A stretch of DNA of 64,000 nucleotides from JADCRZ01 sp037718865 (GCA_037718865.1 JBBJMP010000003.1:372001-436000), one strand, 5' to 3'. Counted from the stretch's first letter, positions 17,714-26,313 are shown. Numbers and translations are program-made. Notes: generated by a model not told the origin, from the sequence alone.

Positions 17714-19393
17714 ATGGCCGAAAATACCTACGATGCCATTGTGATAGGATCCGGAATAAGCGGTGGCTGGGCTGCTAAGGAACTGACGGAAAAAGGGCTA
17801 AAGGTTTTAATGCTGGAAAGAGGACGAAATATTGAGCACATTAAAGATTATGTAAACGCACAAAAAGGATCCTGGGAGTTTCCACACAGGGGAGGGCGGA
17901 CACAGGAGATGATCGAAAATTACCCTGTATTGAAAAGGGACGTTATGTTGAATGAGAACAACCTGAACTATTGGGTAAACGAAAAGGAATCGCCCTATAC
18001 AGAAGTCAAGCGGTTCGACTGGTACAGGGGCTACCATGTCGGGGGCCGCTCGTTGATGTGGGGCCGCCAGAGTTACCGGTTCAGTGATATTGATTTTGAA
18101 GCTAATGCTAAACAGAGTATTGCTGTGGATTGGCCTATCCGTTACAAGGAAATAGCGCCCTGGTATAGTTATGCCGAAAGGTTTGCCGGTATCAGTGGTC
18201 AGAAAGAAGGACTGCCCCAATTGCCTGATGGCGAGTTTTTACCTCCGATGGCCATGAATTGTGTAGAAAACGATGTTGCTGGAAAAGTGAATGCTCATTA
18301 TAACAAGCTTCGCAAAGTAACTATGGCCAGAATAGCTAATCTGACAGAGAAGCACAATAACCGGAACAGTTGTCAGTACCGTAATAAGTGTGCGTTAGGA
18401 TGTCCTTTTGGCGCCTATTTCAGCACTCAGTCCGCGACCTTGCCAGCCGCCATGGCCACGGGGAATCTCACACTGCGCCCTTTCTCTATTGTGACCCAGA
18501 TATTGTATGATAAAGACAAAAAGAAAGCTAAAGGAGTTCAGATAGTGGACGCCGAATCCAATAAAACCTATGACTTCTTTTCCAAAATCGTTTTTGTGTG
18601 CGCTTCCGCGCTGAACTCAACCTGGGTGCTGATGAATTCGGCCACGGATATTTGGCCGGATGGATTAGGAAGTACCAGTGGGGAATTGGGTCATAACCTG
18701 ATGGATCATCATTTCAGGTGTGGGGCTTCCGGAACGGCCGAAGGGTTCGATGATAAATATTATTTCGGGCGCCGCCCAGGTGGCATTTATATTCCCCGTT
18801 TTCGAAACCTGGGCAATGAAAAACGCGATTATATTCGTGGTTTTGGATACCAGGGCGCAGCAAGTCGCAGTGGCTGGAGCCGGGAAATTGCGGAGCTTAA
18901 TATAGGAGCAGAATTCAAAGAGGCACTAAGCGAACCAGGTCCATGGAGAATGGGAATCACTGCTTTCGGTGAAACCTTGCCTTATCATGAAAACAAAATT
19001 TCGTTGGATAAGAATAAAAAGGATAAATGGGGATTGCCGGTATTAGCGTTTGATGCTGAGATAAAGGAAAATGAAAAGAAAATGCGTAAGGACATGAAGG
19101 AAGATGCCAAAGAAATGCTGGAAATAGGTGGTTTAAAAGACGTTACCATCCTGGATAGTGATTATGCGCTGGGAATGGGTATTCATGAAATGGGTACGGC
19201 ACGAATGGGCAAGGATCCTAAAACATCAGTGCTCAACAATCACAACCAGGTATGGGATGCAAAAAATGTATTTGTAACGGATGGCGCCTTTATGGTATCT
19301 GCCTCCTGCGTAAACCCCTCCCTTACCTATATGGCGATGACTGCAAGGGCTGCTGATTATGCCGTGAATGAACTAAAAAAACAAAATATTTGA
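17714..19393 (+). CDS. GMC family FAD-dependent sugar dehydrogenase (large subunit)
   Basis: 559 aa. FAD-binding Rossmann motif DAIVIGSGISGGWAAKEL (residues 6-23), ERGRNIEH, the active-site-side GGRSLMWGRQSYRF, a Cys cluster (SCQYRNKCALGCPFG) and the C-terminal GMC signature with catalytic His and Asn (GIHEMGTARMG; SCVNPSLTYM). Such enzymes, with a small gluconate-2-dehydrogenase-subunit-3-like partner and a cytochrome c, form glucoside 3-dehydrogenases (the Caulobacter LacABC type). The large subunit lacks its own export signal and would travel with the Tat-signal small subunit encoded 83 nt downstream. Confidence 0.93.
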   Translation: MAENTYDAIVIGSGISGGWAAKELTEKGLKVLMLERGRNIEHIKDYVNAQKGSWEFPHRGGRTQEMIENYPVLKRDVMLNENNLNYWVNEKESPYTEVKRFDWYRGYHVGGRSLMWGRQSYRFSDIDFEANAKQSIAVDWPIRYKEIAPWYSYAERFAGISGQKEGLPQLPDGEFLPPMAMNCVENDVAGKVNAHYNKLRKVTMARIANLTEKHNNRNSCQYRNKCALGCPFGAYFSTQSATLPAAMATGNLTLRPFSIVTQILYDKDKKKAKGVQIVDAESNKTYDFFSKIVFVCASALNSTWVLMNSATDIWPDGLGSTSGELGHNLMDHHFRCGASGTAEGFDDKYYFGRRPGGIYIPRFRNLGNEKRDYIRGFGYQGAASRSGWSREIAELNIGAEFKEALSEPGPWRMGITAFGETLPYHENKISLDKNKKDKWGLPVLAFDAEIKENEKKMRKDMKEDAKEMLEIGGLKDVTILDSDYALGMGIHEMGTARMGKDPKTSVLNNHNQVWDAKNVFVTDGAFMVSASCVNPSLTYMAMTARAADYAVNELKKQNI

Positions 19394-19476
19394 TGAATGA
19401 TTATACGACAGCCCTGGGAACAAATAATTTTGTGGTACTTTATTATCCCCTTCAGGGCTGATATAAAATTTATTTT

Positions 19477-20043
19477 ATGAACAGAAGAGAAGCCATATCT
19501 GCAGTAGCCTTCTTATTCGGAGGATCCGTTGTAGGTTCTAATATGTTTTTGACAGGTTGTAAAAATACGGACAAAAAGGCGACTGGGGTGAATTTTGATC
19601 AGGATCAGATTGCTTTATTGGATGAAATAGCGGAGACAATTATCCCCGCAACAACAACTCCGGGCGCTAAAGCTGCAAAAGTAGGAGAATTTATGACCGT
19701 GATGGTGAAGGATTGCTATGAAGAAAGTAACCAGGAGATCTTTATGGAGGGTCTTGACAAAGTAAATAAAGCAGCGGATAAAAAATACAATAAGTCATTC
19801 CTGGAAGCGGATGCAACACAACGAAAAGCACTGTTGATGGAACTGGATAAAGAACAGAAGGAGTTTATGAAAGATAAGAAAGCCGATGAGCCGTCTCATT
19901 ACTTCCGGATGATGAAAGAACTTACCTTGCTTGGTTACTTTACGTCAGAGGTTGGAGCAACCCAGGCCTTACGGTATGTAGAGACGCCAGGAAGATTTGA
20001 TGCTTGCATTCCATACAAAAAAGGAGATAAGGCATTTGCTTAA
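19477..20043 (+). CDS. Gluconate 2-dehydrogenase subunit 3 family protein (small subunit of GMC enzyme)
   Basis: 188 aa. N-terminus MNRREAISAVAFLFGGSVVG with an RR pair, plus a lipobox-like LTGC at residues 25-28: a Tat leader that may also be lipidated. The mature part is helical (LLDEIAETIIPATTTPGAKAA, FMTVMVKDCYEE, YFRMMKELTLLGYFTSEVGATQALRYVETPGRFD), as in the gluconate_2-dh3 family. It would export and anchor the GMC large subunit encoded just upstream, equivalent to LacC. Confidence 0.9.
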   Translation: MNRREAISAVAFLFGGSVVGSNMFLTGCKNTDKKATGVNFDQDQIALLDEIAETIIPATTTPGAKAAKVGEFMTVMVKDCYEESNQEIFMEGLDKVNKAADKKYNKSFLEADATQRKALLMELDKEQKEFMKDKKADEPSHYFRMMKELTLLGYFTSEVGATQALRYVETPGRFDACIPYKKGDKAFA

Positions 20044-20067
20044 GTAATTGAGAATAGGGATAACAGC

Positions 20068-20098
20068 TTAAAGGCTATCCAGAACGGATAGCCTTTAA
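20068..20098. terminator. Bidirectional terminator
   Basis: Perfect 13-bp inverted repeat TTAAAGGCTATCC / GGATAGCCTTTAA (20068-20080 and 20086-20098) with a 5-nt loop, lying between convergent genes. The A/T ends supply a U-rich tail in either direction. Confidence 0.85.
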
Positions 20099-20126
20099 CA
20101 TAGATTATACGTCGATAAGCCTTCGT

Positions 20127-20582
20127 TTATGTAGCTGATTCTGAATCTGATGTTGCATCATTTTCTGCGGATGTTTCAGGCTCGGAGACTGGGACCTTTT
20201 CATCCCCTGGCATAGGTTCATTAACGGGGACGTTAGCATTTTTTTGATTTCCCTTTTTAGACGGAGCCGCTTTTTTTGGGGCCGCTTTCCTGGGGACAGC
20301 CGCTTTTTTTGGAGCTGCTTTTTTTGGAGCCGCTTTCTTGGGGGAAGCCGCCTTTTTAGGAGCCGCCTTTTTAGGAGCCGCTTTTTTTGGAGCCGCTTTT
20401 TTTGGAGCCGCTTTTTTTGGAGCCGCTTTTTTTGGAGCAGCCTTTTTAGCTGCTTTCGGAGCTACCTTTTTCGGAGCTACCTTTTTCGGAGCTGCCGCTT
20501 TTTTACCTGCTTTTTTAGGAGCGGCTTTTTTTGCTGCCTTTTTCGGAGCAGCCTTTTTTGCAGGAGGTTTTTTGGTGGCCAT
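20127..20582 (-). CDS. Histone H1-like Lys/Ala/Pro repeat protein
   Basis: 151 aa. Residues 1-110 are almost purely K, A and P in 5-residue repeats (KKAAP), with 15-nt DNA periodicity. The last 40 residues are acidic (EPMPGDEKVPVSEPETSAENDATSDSESAT). The composition matches bacterial histone H1-like proteins, which bind and compact DNA non-specifically; nucleoid association is inferred from composition only. The gene contains many T7/A7 runs and exact repeats, so repeat number is likely variable between strains. It lies on the minus strand next to fusA. Confidence 0.75.
   Translation of the reverse strand: MATKKPPAKKAAPKKAAKKAAPKKAGKKAAAPKKVAPKKVAPKAAKKAAPKKAAPKKAAPKKAAPKKAAPKKAAPKKAASPKKAAPKKAAPKKAAVPRKAAPKKAAPSKKGNQKNANVPVNEPMPGDEKVPVSEPETSAENDATSDSESAT
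20255..20570. repeat. 15-bp coding tandem repeat (KKAAP units)
   Basis: Plus-strand unit GGAGCCGCTTTTTTT, repeated with small variants (T-run length kept at 5-7 by AAA/AAG lysine codons). The central part (20360-20450) has several nearly identical consecutive copies. It encodes the repeat region of the H1-like protein. Confidence 0.85.
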
Positions 20583-20960
20583 ATTGTTTTAGAATTTTAT
20601 GGTTAGAAACGATCTTTAAATTTACGCAAGCAAATTCTATTTACAAATATATTTTCAGATTTATGTTGAACAATGTCAATTATTTATAACATTAATATCT
20701 TCTGCATTCTTTTCATCACACTGATTAATTAGAATCCATCTCTTTCTGGTTAGCGTCCTTTTAAACCAGCTTTTTTTATTTGCCTTATTTTAATACCTTT
20801 GCGCTCCCAATTGCCATATAGGCGGCTCAAAACTGAAAGTATTGGGGAAACGGTAACAGTAATTCTGGTCGATTCAGTTCTAAGAAGGCCCTTTGACCAG
20901 GATCACGTGTAAATTACCCGTCTAAAATAAATTGTCATTAACAATCACAAACAGCAAGTC
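20583..20960. promoter_or_regulatory. Intergenic region with fusA -7 element
   Basis: 378 nt without a gene between the divergent H1-like gene and fusA. TACCTTTG at 20794-20801 is an exact TAnnTTTG match. If used, it would give fusA a 5' leader of about 150 nt. The leader contains no obvious terminator or riboswitch. Confidence 0.5.
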
Positions 20961-23102
20961 ATGGCAGACTTAAGATATCAAAGGAATTTTGGAATTGCGG
21001 CTCATATTGATGCCGGAAAAACGACTACTACCGAGCGTATTCTTTATTATACTGGTGTAAACCACAAAATTGGTGAAGTGCATGATGGGGCCGCTACTAT
21101 GGACTGGATGGCACAGGAACAGGAAAGAGGCATTACCATTACATCTGCTGCTACCACTTGTTTCTGGAACTTTCCTACTATACAGGGGCAGAAAAACGCC
21201 GACAGTAAACTGTATAAGTTTAATATTATTGATACTCCCGGTCACGTGGACTTTACCGTTGAGGTAGAACGTTCGCTTCGCGTGCTGGATGGTTTACTCG
21301 CCTTGTTTGATGCGGTAAGCGGCGTGGAACCCCAGAGTGAAACTGTCTGGCGCCAGGCCAACAGGTATAAAGTACCCCGAATTGGTTTTGTTAATAAAAT
21401 GGATCGTTCAGGTGCTGATTTTTTAAACGTAGTAAAACAGGTTAAAGAAATGCTGGGTGCCAAGGCTGTGCCTTTGCAGTTACCTATAGGCGCTGAAGAT
21501 CATTTTAAAGGAGTGGTTGACCTGATAACTATGAAAGGAATCATCTGGGATGAAGAAACCCGGGGAATGACTTTTAAAGAAGTGCCCATTCCGGCCGATA
21601 TGGAAGATGAAGTAAATGAATGGAGACAACACTTAATTGAAGCCGTTGCTGATTATGATGAAAAATTACTGGAAAAATTTTTTGATGATCCCAAAACTAT
21701 TACAGAAATAGAGATACATGAAGCGATCCGGAAGGCCACGATAGAATTGGCTATCGTTCCCATGATCTGCGGTTCTTCTTTCAAGAACAAAGGAGTTCAA
21801 ACGGCTTTGGATGCTATTGTGCGGTATTTGCCTGGTCCGCTGGATATAGAAGCAGTAAAAGGAACTAATCCGGATACCGGGGAGGAAATCATCCGCAAAC
21901 CTGATGCAAGAGAACCCTTTGCTGCACTTGCATTTAAAATCATGACTGACCCGTTTGTCGGCAGGCTCGCCTTTTTTCGTGCATATAGCGGTCATCTTGA
22001 TTCAGGTTCTTACGTATTGAACACAAGAACCGGAAAGAATGAACGTATTTCCCGTATCATGCAGATGCATGCCAACAAACAGAACCCTGTTGATTTTATT
22101 GAAGCTGGGGATATCGGTGCTGCAGTTGGATTTAAAGATATTAAAACAGGAGACACCCTTTGTAATGAAGATCATCCTATTGTTCTTGAGCTAATGACTT
22201 TTCCCGAACCTGTTATCTCCATCGCGGTAGAGCCTAAAACGCAGGCAGACGTAGATAGAATGGGAATGGCTATTGCCAAATTGGTAGAAGAAGATCCCAC
22301 CTTAAAAGTAAAAACGGATGAAGAAACTGGTCAGACGATCTTGAGCGGAATGGGTGAATTACACCTGGAGATTATTGTTGACCGTATGAAACGGGAGTTT
22401 AAAGTCGAAATTAACCAGGGGGCACCGATGGTGGCCTATAAAGAAGCTTTTCAGCATACCATTGAGCATAGAGAAACCTTGAAGAAGCAAACAGGCGGCC
22501 GGGGTAAATTTGCCGATATCGTCTTTGAATTAGGACCTGCAGATCAGGAGTTTCTTAAAGAAGGAAAGGGTTCCTACCAATTTGTGAATGATCTGTTCGG
22601 CGGTTCAATTCCCCGGGAGTTTGTCCCAGCCATCCAAAAAGGTTTTGAGCAGTCCATGACGACGGGAGTTTTGGCCAGTTACCCGGTTGATAATATGAAG
22701 GTCCGGGTGTTTGATGGTGGCTTCCATGCAGTGGATTCGGATTCCATGTCTTTCGAACTTTGTGCAAAGCAGGGTTTCCGGGAAGCGGCCCGCAAAGCTA
22801 AACCAGTATTGCTGGAGCCGATTATGAAGATTGAAGTAATTACACCGGATCAATACATGGGTGATGTGACGGGTGATCTCAACCGCCGCCGGGGGATGTT
22901 AGAAGGAATGGACAGTAAAGCAGGTGCCCAGGTTATTAAGGCTAAAGTGCCCCTGAGCGAAATGTTTGGTTATGTGACCCAGTTGCGTTCACTTTCTTCA
23001 GGTCGCGCAACCTCAACCATGGAATTTAGCCATTATTCGCCGGCACCAAACAATATTGCTGAAGAAGTTGTGGCCAAAGTAAAAGGAAAAGTAAGCGCTT
23101 GA
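20961..23102 (+). CDS. fusA: Elongation factor G
   Basis: 713 aa translational GTPase that drives ribosome translocation. G1 AHIDAGKTTTTER, switch I with ERGITITSAATT, G3 DTPGHVDF, G4 NKMDRSGAD. Domains II-V follow, with GMGELHLEIIVDRMKREF in domain III and RRGMLEGMD in domain V. Transcribed alone: a promoter element lies upstream and a strong terminator follows, whereas in the standard str operon it is linked to rpsG and often to tuf or rpsJ. Confidence 0.98.
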   Translation: MADLRYQRNFGIAAHIDAGKTTTTERILYYTGVNHKIGEVHDGAATMDWMAQEQERGITITSAATTCFWNFPTIQGQKNADSKLYKFNIIDTPGHVDFTVEVERSLRVLDGLLALFDAVSGVEPQSETVWRQANRYKVPRIGFVNKMDRSGADFLNVVKQVKEMLGAKAVPLQLPIGAEDHFKGVVDLITMKGIIWDEETRGMTFKEVPIPADMEDEVNEWRQHLIEAVADYDEKLLEKFFDDPKTITEIEIHEAIRKATIELAIVPMICGSSFKNKGVQTALDAIVRYLPGPLDIEAVKGTNPDTGEEIIRKPDAREPFAALAFKIMTDPFVGRLAFFRAYSGHLDSGSYVLNTRTGKNERISRIMQMHANKQNPVDFIEAGDIGAAVGFKDIKTGDTLCNEDHPIVLELMTFPEPVISIAVEPKTQADVDRMGMAIAKLVEEDPTLKVKTDEETGQTILSGMGELHLEIIVDRMKREFKVEINQGAPMVAYKEAFQHTIEHRETLKKQTGGRGKFADIVFELGPADQEFLKEGKGSYQFVNDLFGGSIPREFVPAIQKGFEQSMTTGVLASYPVDNMKVRVFDGGFHAVDSDSMSFELCAKQGFREAARKAKPVLLEPIMKIEVITPDQYMGDVTGDLNRRRGMLEGMDSKAGAQVIKAKVPLSEMFGYVTQLRSLSSGRATSTMEFSHYSPAPNNIAEEVVAKVKGKVSA

Positions 23103-23123
23103 TGATTGATGTCTGTCTGGTAA

Positions 23124-23160
23124 AGTAAAGCCCTGTTTTTGCAAGCAGGGCTTTACTGTT
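23124..23160 (+). terminator. Rho-independent terminator after fusA
   Basis: 12-bp inverted repeat AGTAAAGCCCTG / CAGGGCTTTACT (23124-23135 and 23146-23157), loop TTTTTGCAAG, followed by GTTTTA. Confidence 0.88.
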
Positions 23161-23330
23161 TTAGTGATCACGTTACGCCCCTGGTCAATTCGTCTTATCC
23201 CCGGCTTTTCTAGATTTAATTGCTTTATTTACTTTTTTTTATTAGCTTCAATCTGAATGCCAGGCAATAACTGCTTAAGGCAACCTTTTAGTAAAAAATT
23301 TCGAATTGACTATAACACAAAGCCTCGCCC

Positions 23331-23915
23331 TTGCTTAACAGCCAGGAATTAGAAAAAATAATCAGCGGTTGTGCAAAACTGCATAGAGATAGTCAGAAGC
23401 AATTCTATACTTATTTTTATGGTTATGCAATATCTATCTGTATGCGATACGTTCAAACAGATGACGATGCCATGGAAATCGCTAATGATGGATTTCTAAA
23501 AATCTTTAGGGAACTATCTTCTTTTGTGGCAAGGTATGAGGATGTAGAGGCTTCTCTGAAGGGATGGATGAAAAAGATCATGGTTAATACGGCTATCGAT
23601 CATTTCAGGAAGAATCATAAGTACCAGATGAATGTGAGTATTGAAGATAATATGTATCACCTCGCTGATTATGGTGAAGACTCCATTGATAAAATGTCTT
23701 ATGATGAACTATTAAGTATGATCCAAAATTTGTCTCCGGTATACAGAACGGTATTCAATCTGTATATTATTGATGGATTCAAGCACGAAGAGATATCAAA
23801 ACGGCTTAAGATATCGGTTGGCACTTCAAAATCTAACCTTGCAAAAGCAAAAATGAATATTCAAAAAATGATTCTGGAGCGCCAGAAAAACAGGTATGGA
23901 CAAACAGCACTTTGA
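23331..23915 (+). CDS. RNA polymerase sigma factor, ECF family
   Basis: 194 aa sigma-70-like protein: region 2 (FYTYFYGYAISICMRYV, DDAMEIANDGFLKIFREL, LKGWMKKIMVNTAIDHFRK) and region 4 (LSPVYRTVFNLYIIDGFKHEEIS, KISVGTSKSNLAKAKMNIQ). The start is taken as TTG 23331: the frame has an upstream stop at 23313 and no ATG before the middle of region 2. The last 20 nt overlap the next gene, its probable anti-sigma partner. The regulon is unknown. Confidence 0.88.
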   Translation: MLNSQELEKIISGCAKLHRDSQKQFYTYFYGYAISICMRYVQTDDDAMEIANDGFLKIFRELSSFVARYEDVEASLKGWMKKIMVNTAIDHFRKNHKYQMNVSIEDNMYHLADYGEDSIDKMSYDELLSMIQNLSPVYRTVFNLYIIDGFKHEEISKRLKISVGTSKSNLAKAKMNIQKMILERQKNRYGQTAL

Positions 23916-25293
23916 TCATATTGAAAATCGTATCCGGCAGGCAGCTGAAAACATTTCCCCTCCTTTCAAAGATGAAGCCTGGAAAAACATGGAAATGCTG
24001 TTGGAGAAAGAGCATAACAGAAAACGCCGTGGAATTATTTGGTGGTGGCCTTTATCGCTCTTTGTATTGTTAACCGGCTCCGGATTAGTATATTTTTTAT
24101 ATAATAAGGATAAAAACAAATTAGAAAGCGGACAATTGTCTCAACCAGCTTTCAAGGCTGAAACAAAAACAAAGGGTAATAAAATTTCAGGTAAGTCAAC
24201 GCTACCAAAAGCAGAACGCCTGCCAGCATCTACTCCGAATCAACATCAAACAGTACCTGACAACGTTGAGAAAACAGTTGATAAAACAGTTGAAAAAACA
24301 AAAGAACAGGTTACAGGTAAACAACTGCCTGCTATATACTTCAAAGCTGGTCAAAAACCGGAAAGCACAAACGGTAAACGAGAGGTTACAAATGTACCGA
24401 TAGATAAAGAGGCCGGCAGACAAAAACTAACGGTCATTGAATCTGAAGGTGATCAGAAAAGGGTTAATAAGGCCATTTCAACACCAGCAAAACAGGAAGA
24501 CAAAACGATAGTGGATCAGCCGGATTTGTCTGATCTGCCTGATACAACAACGGCAAAAGAAATACAACCTGATATAAAATCACTGGCCAGAGTCGACAGT
24601 TTAGTAAATACAGGCAATAAAGATAGCATTGAGAATACGGCGGTGAAAGAAACAGTAAATAAGACAAAGGTCAAATTGGATAGATTTCGTCCAGGGTTGT
24701 ATTTTACTGCAAGCGTGGCTACGGATGCCAGTAGCATTAATAAATGGTCTGCAGATAATCGTGGTGCCGTTTACGGGGGAGGAATCGGATACCGTTTCAA
24801 CAAGAGGTTCGGATTACAAACCGGATTTTATGCAGGAAGAAGATTGTATACGGCCGGACCGGGTGATTACAAGGTCAGAGCCGGCTCTTACTGGAGCATG
24901 GTACAGATAATGAGCATTGATGCGGACTGTTATATCTATGAAATACCCCTTTCCCTGAGGTATGACCTTATGCAGCGGAACAGGTTCAACGTATATACGG
25001 TAGGAGGAGTATCATCCCTGATTATGAAAAAGGAAATTTATGGATATACTTATAAGAGAAGCGGAGTAGATCACTGGGTGGAAAGGACCTATACCGGCAA
25101 TAAACATTATTTATCAATGGCAAATCTGTCACTCGGCTTCGAATACAAAGTTCTTCCTGCCTTCTATCTTCAGGCCGAACCATATCTTAAAATGCCAGTG
25201 GCTGGTATCGGTGAAGGAAAAATAAAACTGTATTCCTCGGGCGTGCAGGCTGGTATCAGATATCAGCCATTAAAGAAGAAAAAGAACAATTAA
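23896..25293 (+). CDS. Anti-sigma-like protein with C-terminal outer-membrane beta-barrel-like domain
   Basis: 465 aa. Cytoplasmic N-terminus (1-50, with ISPPFKDEAWKNMEMLL), one TM helix (about 52-69, WWWPLSLFVLLTGSGLVYFL) and a long Lys/Thr/Glu-rich low-complexity linker (70-250). A C-terminal domain (about 255-460) of amphipathic strands follows (GGGIGYRFNKRFGLQTGFYAGRRLY, YEIPLSLRYDLMQ, LSLGFEYKVLPAFYLQAEPYLK), like Bacteroidota PorT-type barrels. Overlapping the ECF sigma gene by 20 nt suggests it controls that sigma. The layout implies a protein that could span from inner to outer membrane. Confidence 0.75.
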   Translation: MDKQHFDHIENRIRQAAENISPPFKDEAWKNMEMLLEKEHNRKRRGIIWWWPLSLFVLLTGSGLVYFLYNKDKNKLESGQLSQPAFKAETKTKGNKISGKSTLPKAERLPASTPNQHQTVPDNVEKTVDKTVEKTKEQVTGKQLPAIYFKAGQKPESTNGKREVTNVPIDKEAGRQKLTVIESEGDQKRVNKAISTPAKQEDKTIVDQPDLSDLPDTTTAKEIQPDIKSLARVDSLVNTGNKDSIENTAVKETVNKTKVKLDRFRPGLYFTASVATDASSINKWSADNRGAVYGGGIGYRFNKRFGLQTGFYAGRRLYTAGPGDYKVRAGSYWSMVQIMSIDADCYIYEIPLSLRYDLMQRNRFNVYTVGGVSSLIMKKEIYGYTYKRSGVDHWVERTYTGNKHYLSMANLSLGFEYKVLPAFYLQAEPYLKMPVAGIGEGKIKLYSSGVQAGIRYQPLKKKKNN

Positions 25294-25323
25294 ATCGAAT
25301 CTTTGTACATCTGGGTTTTGTGT

Positions 25324-25362
25324 AAGGGCTTGCCTTAGGGGGCGGCCCTTTATTATTTTATA
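25324..25362 (+). terminator. Possible terminator
   Basis: AAGGGC (25324-25329) can pair with GCCCTT (25345-25350), followed by TATTATTTTAT. Short stem and large loop, so only a weak call. Confidence 0.4.
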
Positions 25363-25433
25363 TGTGATGTTTAATTAAAATAGTGAAGGCAACCATTACA
25401 GTAGCAACATCGATTATTAATTAAACTGAAACC

Positions 25434-25802
25434 ATGTATAAAAAGGATCTCCATATTCTATTCTGTTTCATTCTTACGCTCAATATGTCTTGTATAAAAA
25501 GTGACGGTCCTTTGCCGCCAAAAGAAACATCTTCGCCTACTGGTAACTGTTTAGGTACACCCGGTCCTTTATTTACTGCTGTAAAAAATCTTGTATTGCA
25601 GCATTGTATTAGTTGTCATAATAACAATTTGGCAAGTGGAGCTGCAAACTTTTCGGTTGATTGTAATATTGTTTTAAGGAAAGATCGTATTAAGTCAAGA
25701 TCTGTTGATGAAGGGTCTATGCCACCAAACGGTCCTTTAAGTCAAACCGATAAAAATAAGATTACCGCATGGATAAATGCAGGAGGACAGTACGCCAATT
25801 AG
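25434..25802 (+). CDS. Cytochrome c-like lipoprotein
   Basis: 122 aa. Lipoprotein signal with Cys20 (TLNMSCIKSDG). One heme motif C58-I-S-C61-H62 (LVLQHCISCHNNNLASG), then SMPPNGPLSQTDKNKITAWINAGGQ, the C-terminal helix and Met/Pro pattern of planctomycete/Bacteroidota single-heme cytochromes. Envelope electron carrier; the partner is unknown. First of four same-strand genes (OB-fold, YceI, DUF5777) behind the ECF sigma pair. Confidence 0.85.
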   Translation: MYKKDLHILFCFILTLNMSCIKSDGPLPPKETSSPTGNCLGTPGPLFTAVKNLVLQHCISCHNNNLASGAANFSVDCNIVLRKDRIKSRSVDEGSMPPNGPLSQTDKNKITAWINAGGQYAN

Positions 25803-25865
25803 TCTGTTGTATGTTAACGCAGTGCTGTGCCCGCAAAGACTAGATGTGATTTACCAGTTAATGTT

Positions 25866-26294
25866 ATGAAAGATAAATTGAAATATATATTGATGGCGAT
25901 GCTGGTCATTGTAATTGCAGCCGGTTGGTATGCTTACAGCGAGTATAACAGAAAGCCGGCAGATCTTTCATCAGTTTATGCAGGTGCCCATACAAACGCA
26001 GATAGTCTGGTAGCCATGTATAAAAAGGACGAACAGAAAGCCAACGAGCTTTACCTGGGAAAGGCTATTGATGTAACGGGTTTTATAGCCGAGATCATCA
26101 ACCAGCAGGAAACTATGGTAAACATTCTTTTAAGTACTTCAGATGATATGCACCGCGTCAGTTGTATGATGAATGTGAAACGTGCAGGCGGGATAAAGCA
26201 GTACAACCAGGGAGACAAAATAACCATTCGAGGTATTTGCACCGGCTATTTGCTGGATGTAGAACTTAACCGATGTGTTGTGGTTGATAAGTAA
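25866..26294 (+). CDS. Membrane-anchored OB-fold (tRNA_anti-like) protein
   Basis: 142 aa from ATG 25866; an in-frame GTG 13 codons earlier is less likely. One N-terminal TM helix (LKYILMAMLVIVIAAGWYAY). The C-terminal domain (about 55-140: ELYLGKAIDVTGFIAEI, TMVNILLSTSDDMHRVSCMMN, GDKITIRGICTGYLLDVELNRCVVV) reads as a tRNA_anti-like OB fold. This family is usually extracytoplasmic and its ligand is not known. It lies between a cytochrome and a YceI gene (19 nt to the latter). Confidence 0.8.
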   Translation: MKDKLKYILMAMLVIVIAAGWYAYSEYNRKPADLSSVYAGAHTNADSLVAMYKKDEQKANELYLGKAIDVTGFIAEIINQQETMVNILLSTSDDMHRVSCMMNVKRAGGIKQYNQGDKITIRGICTGYLLDVELNRCVVVDK

Positions 26295-26313
26295 TCGTTT
26301 ATAATTTCTTGTT

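Noticed and set aside
20244..20606. Open frames antisense to the KKAAP gene, rich in Phe/Arg/Ser or Gly/Ala/Phe
   Set aside because: By-product of the 15-bp repeats read on the other strand; no start context, domain or operon support.
25827..25865. GTG start for the OB-fold protein
   Set aside because: Adds 13 residues with no hydrophobic or conserved character before the TM helix; ATG 25866 preferred.
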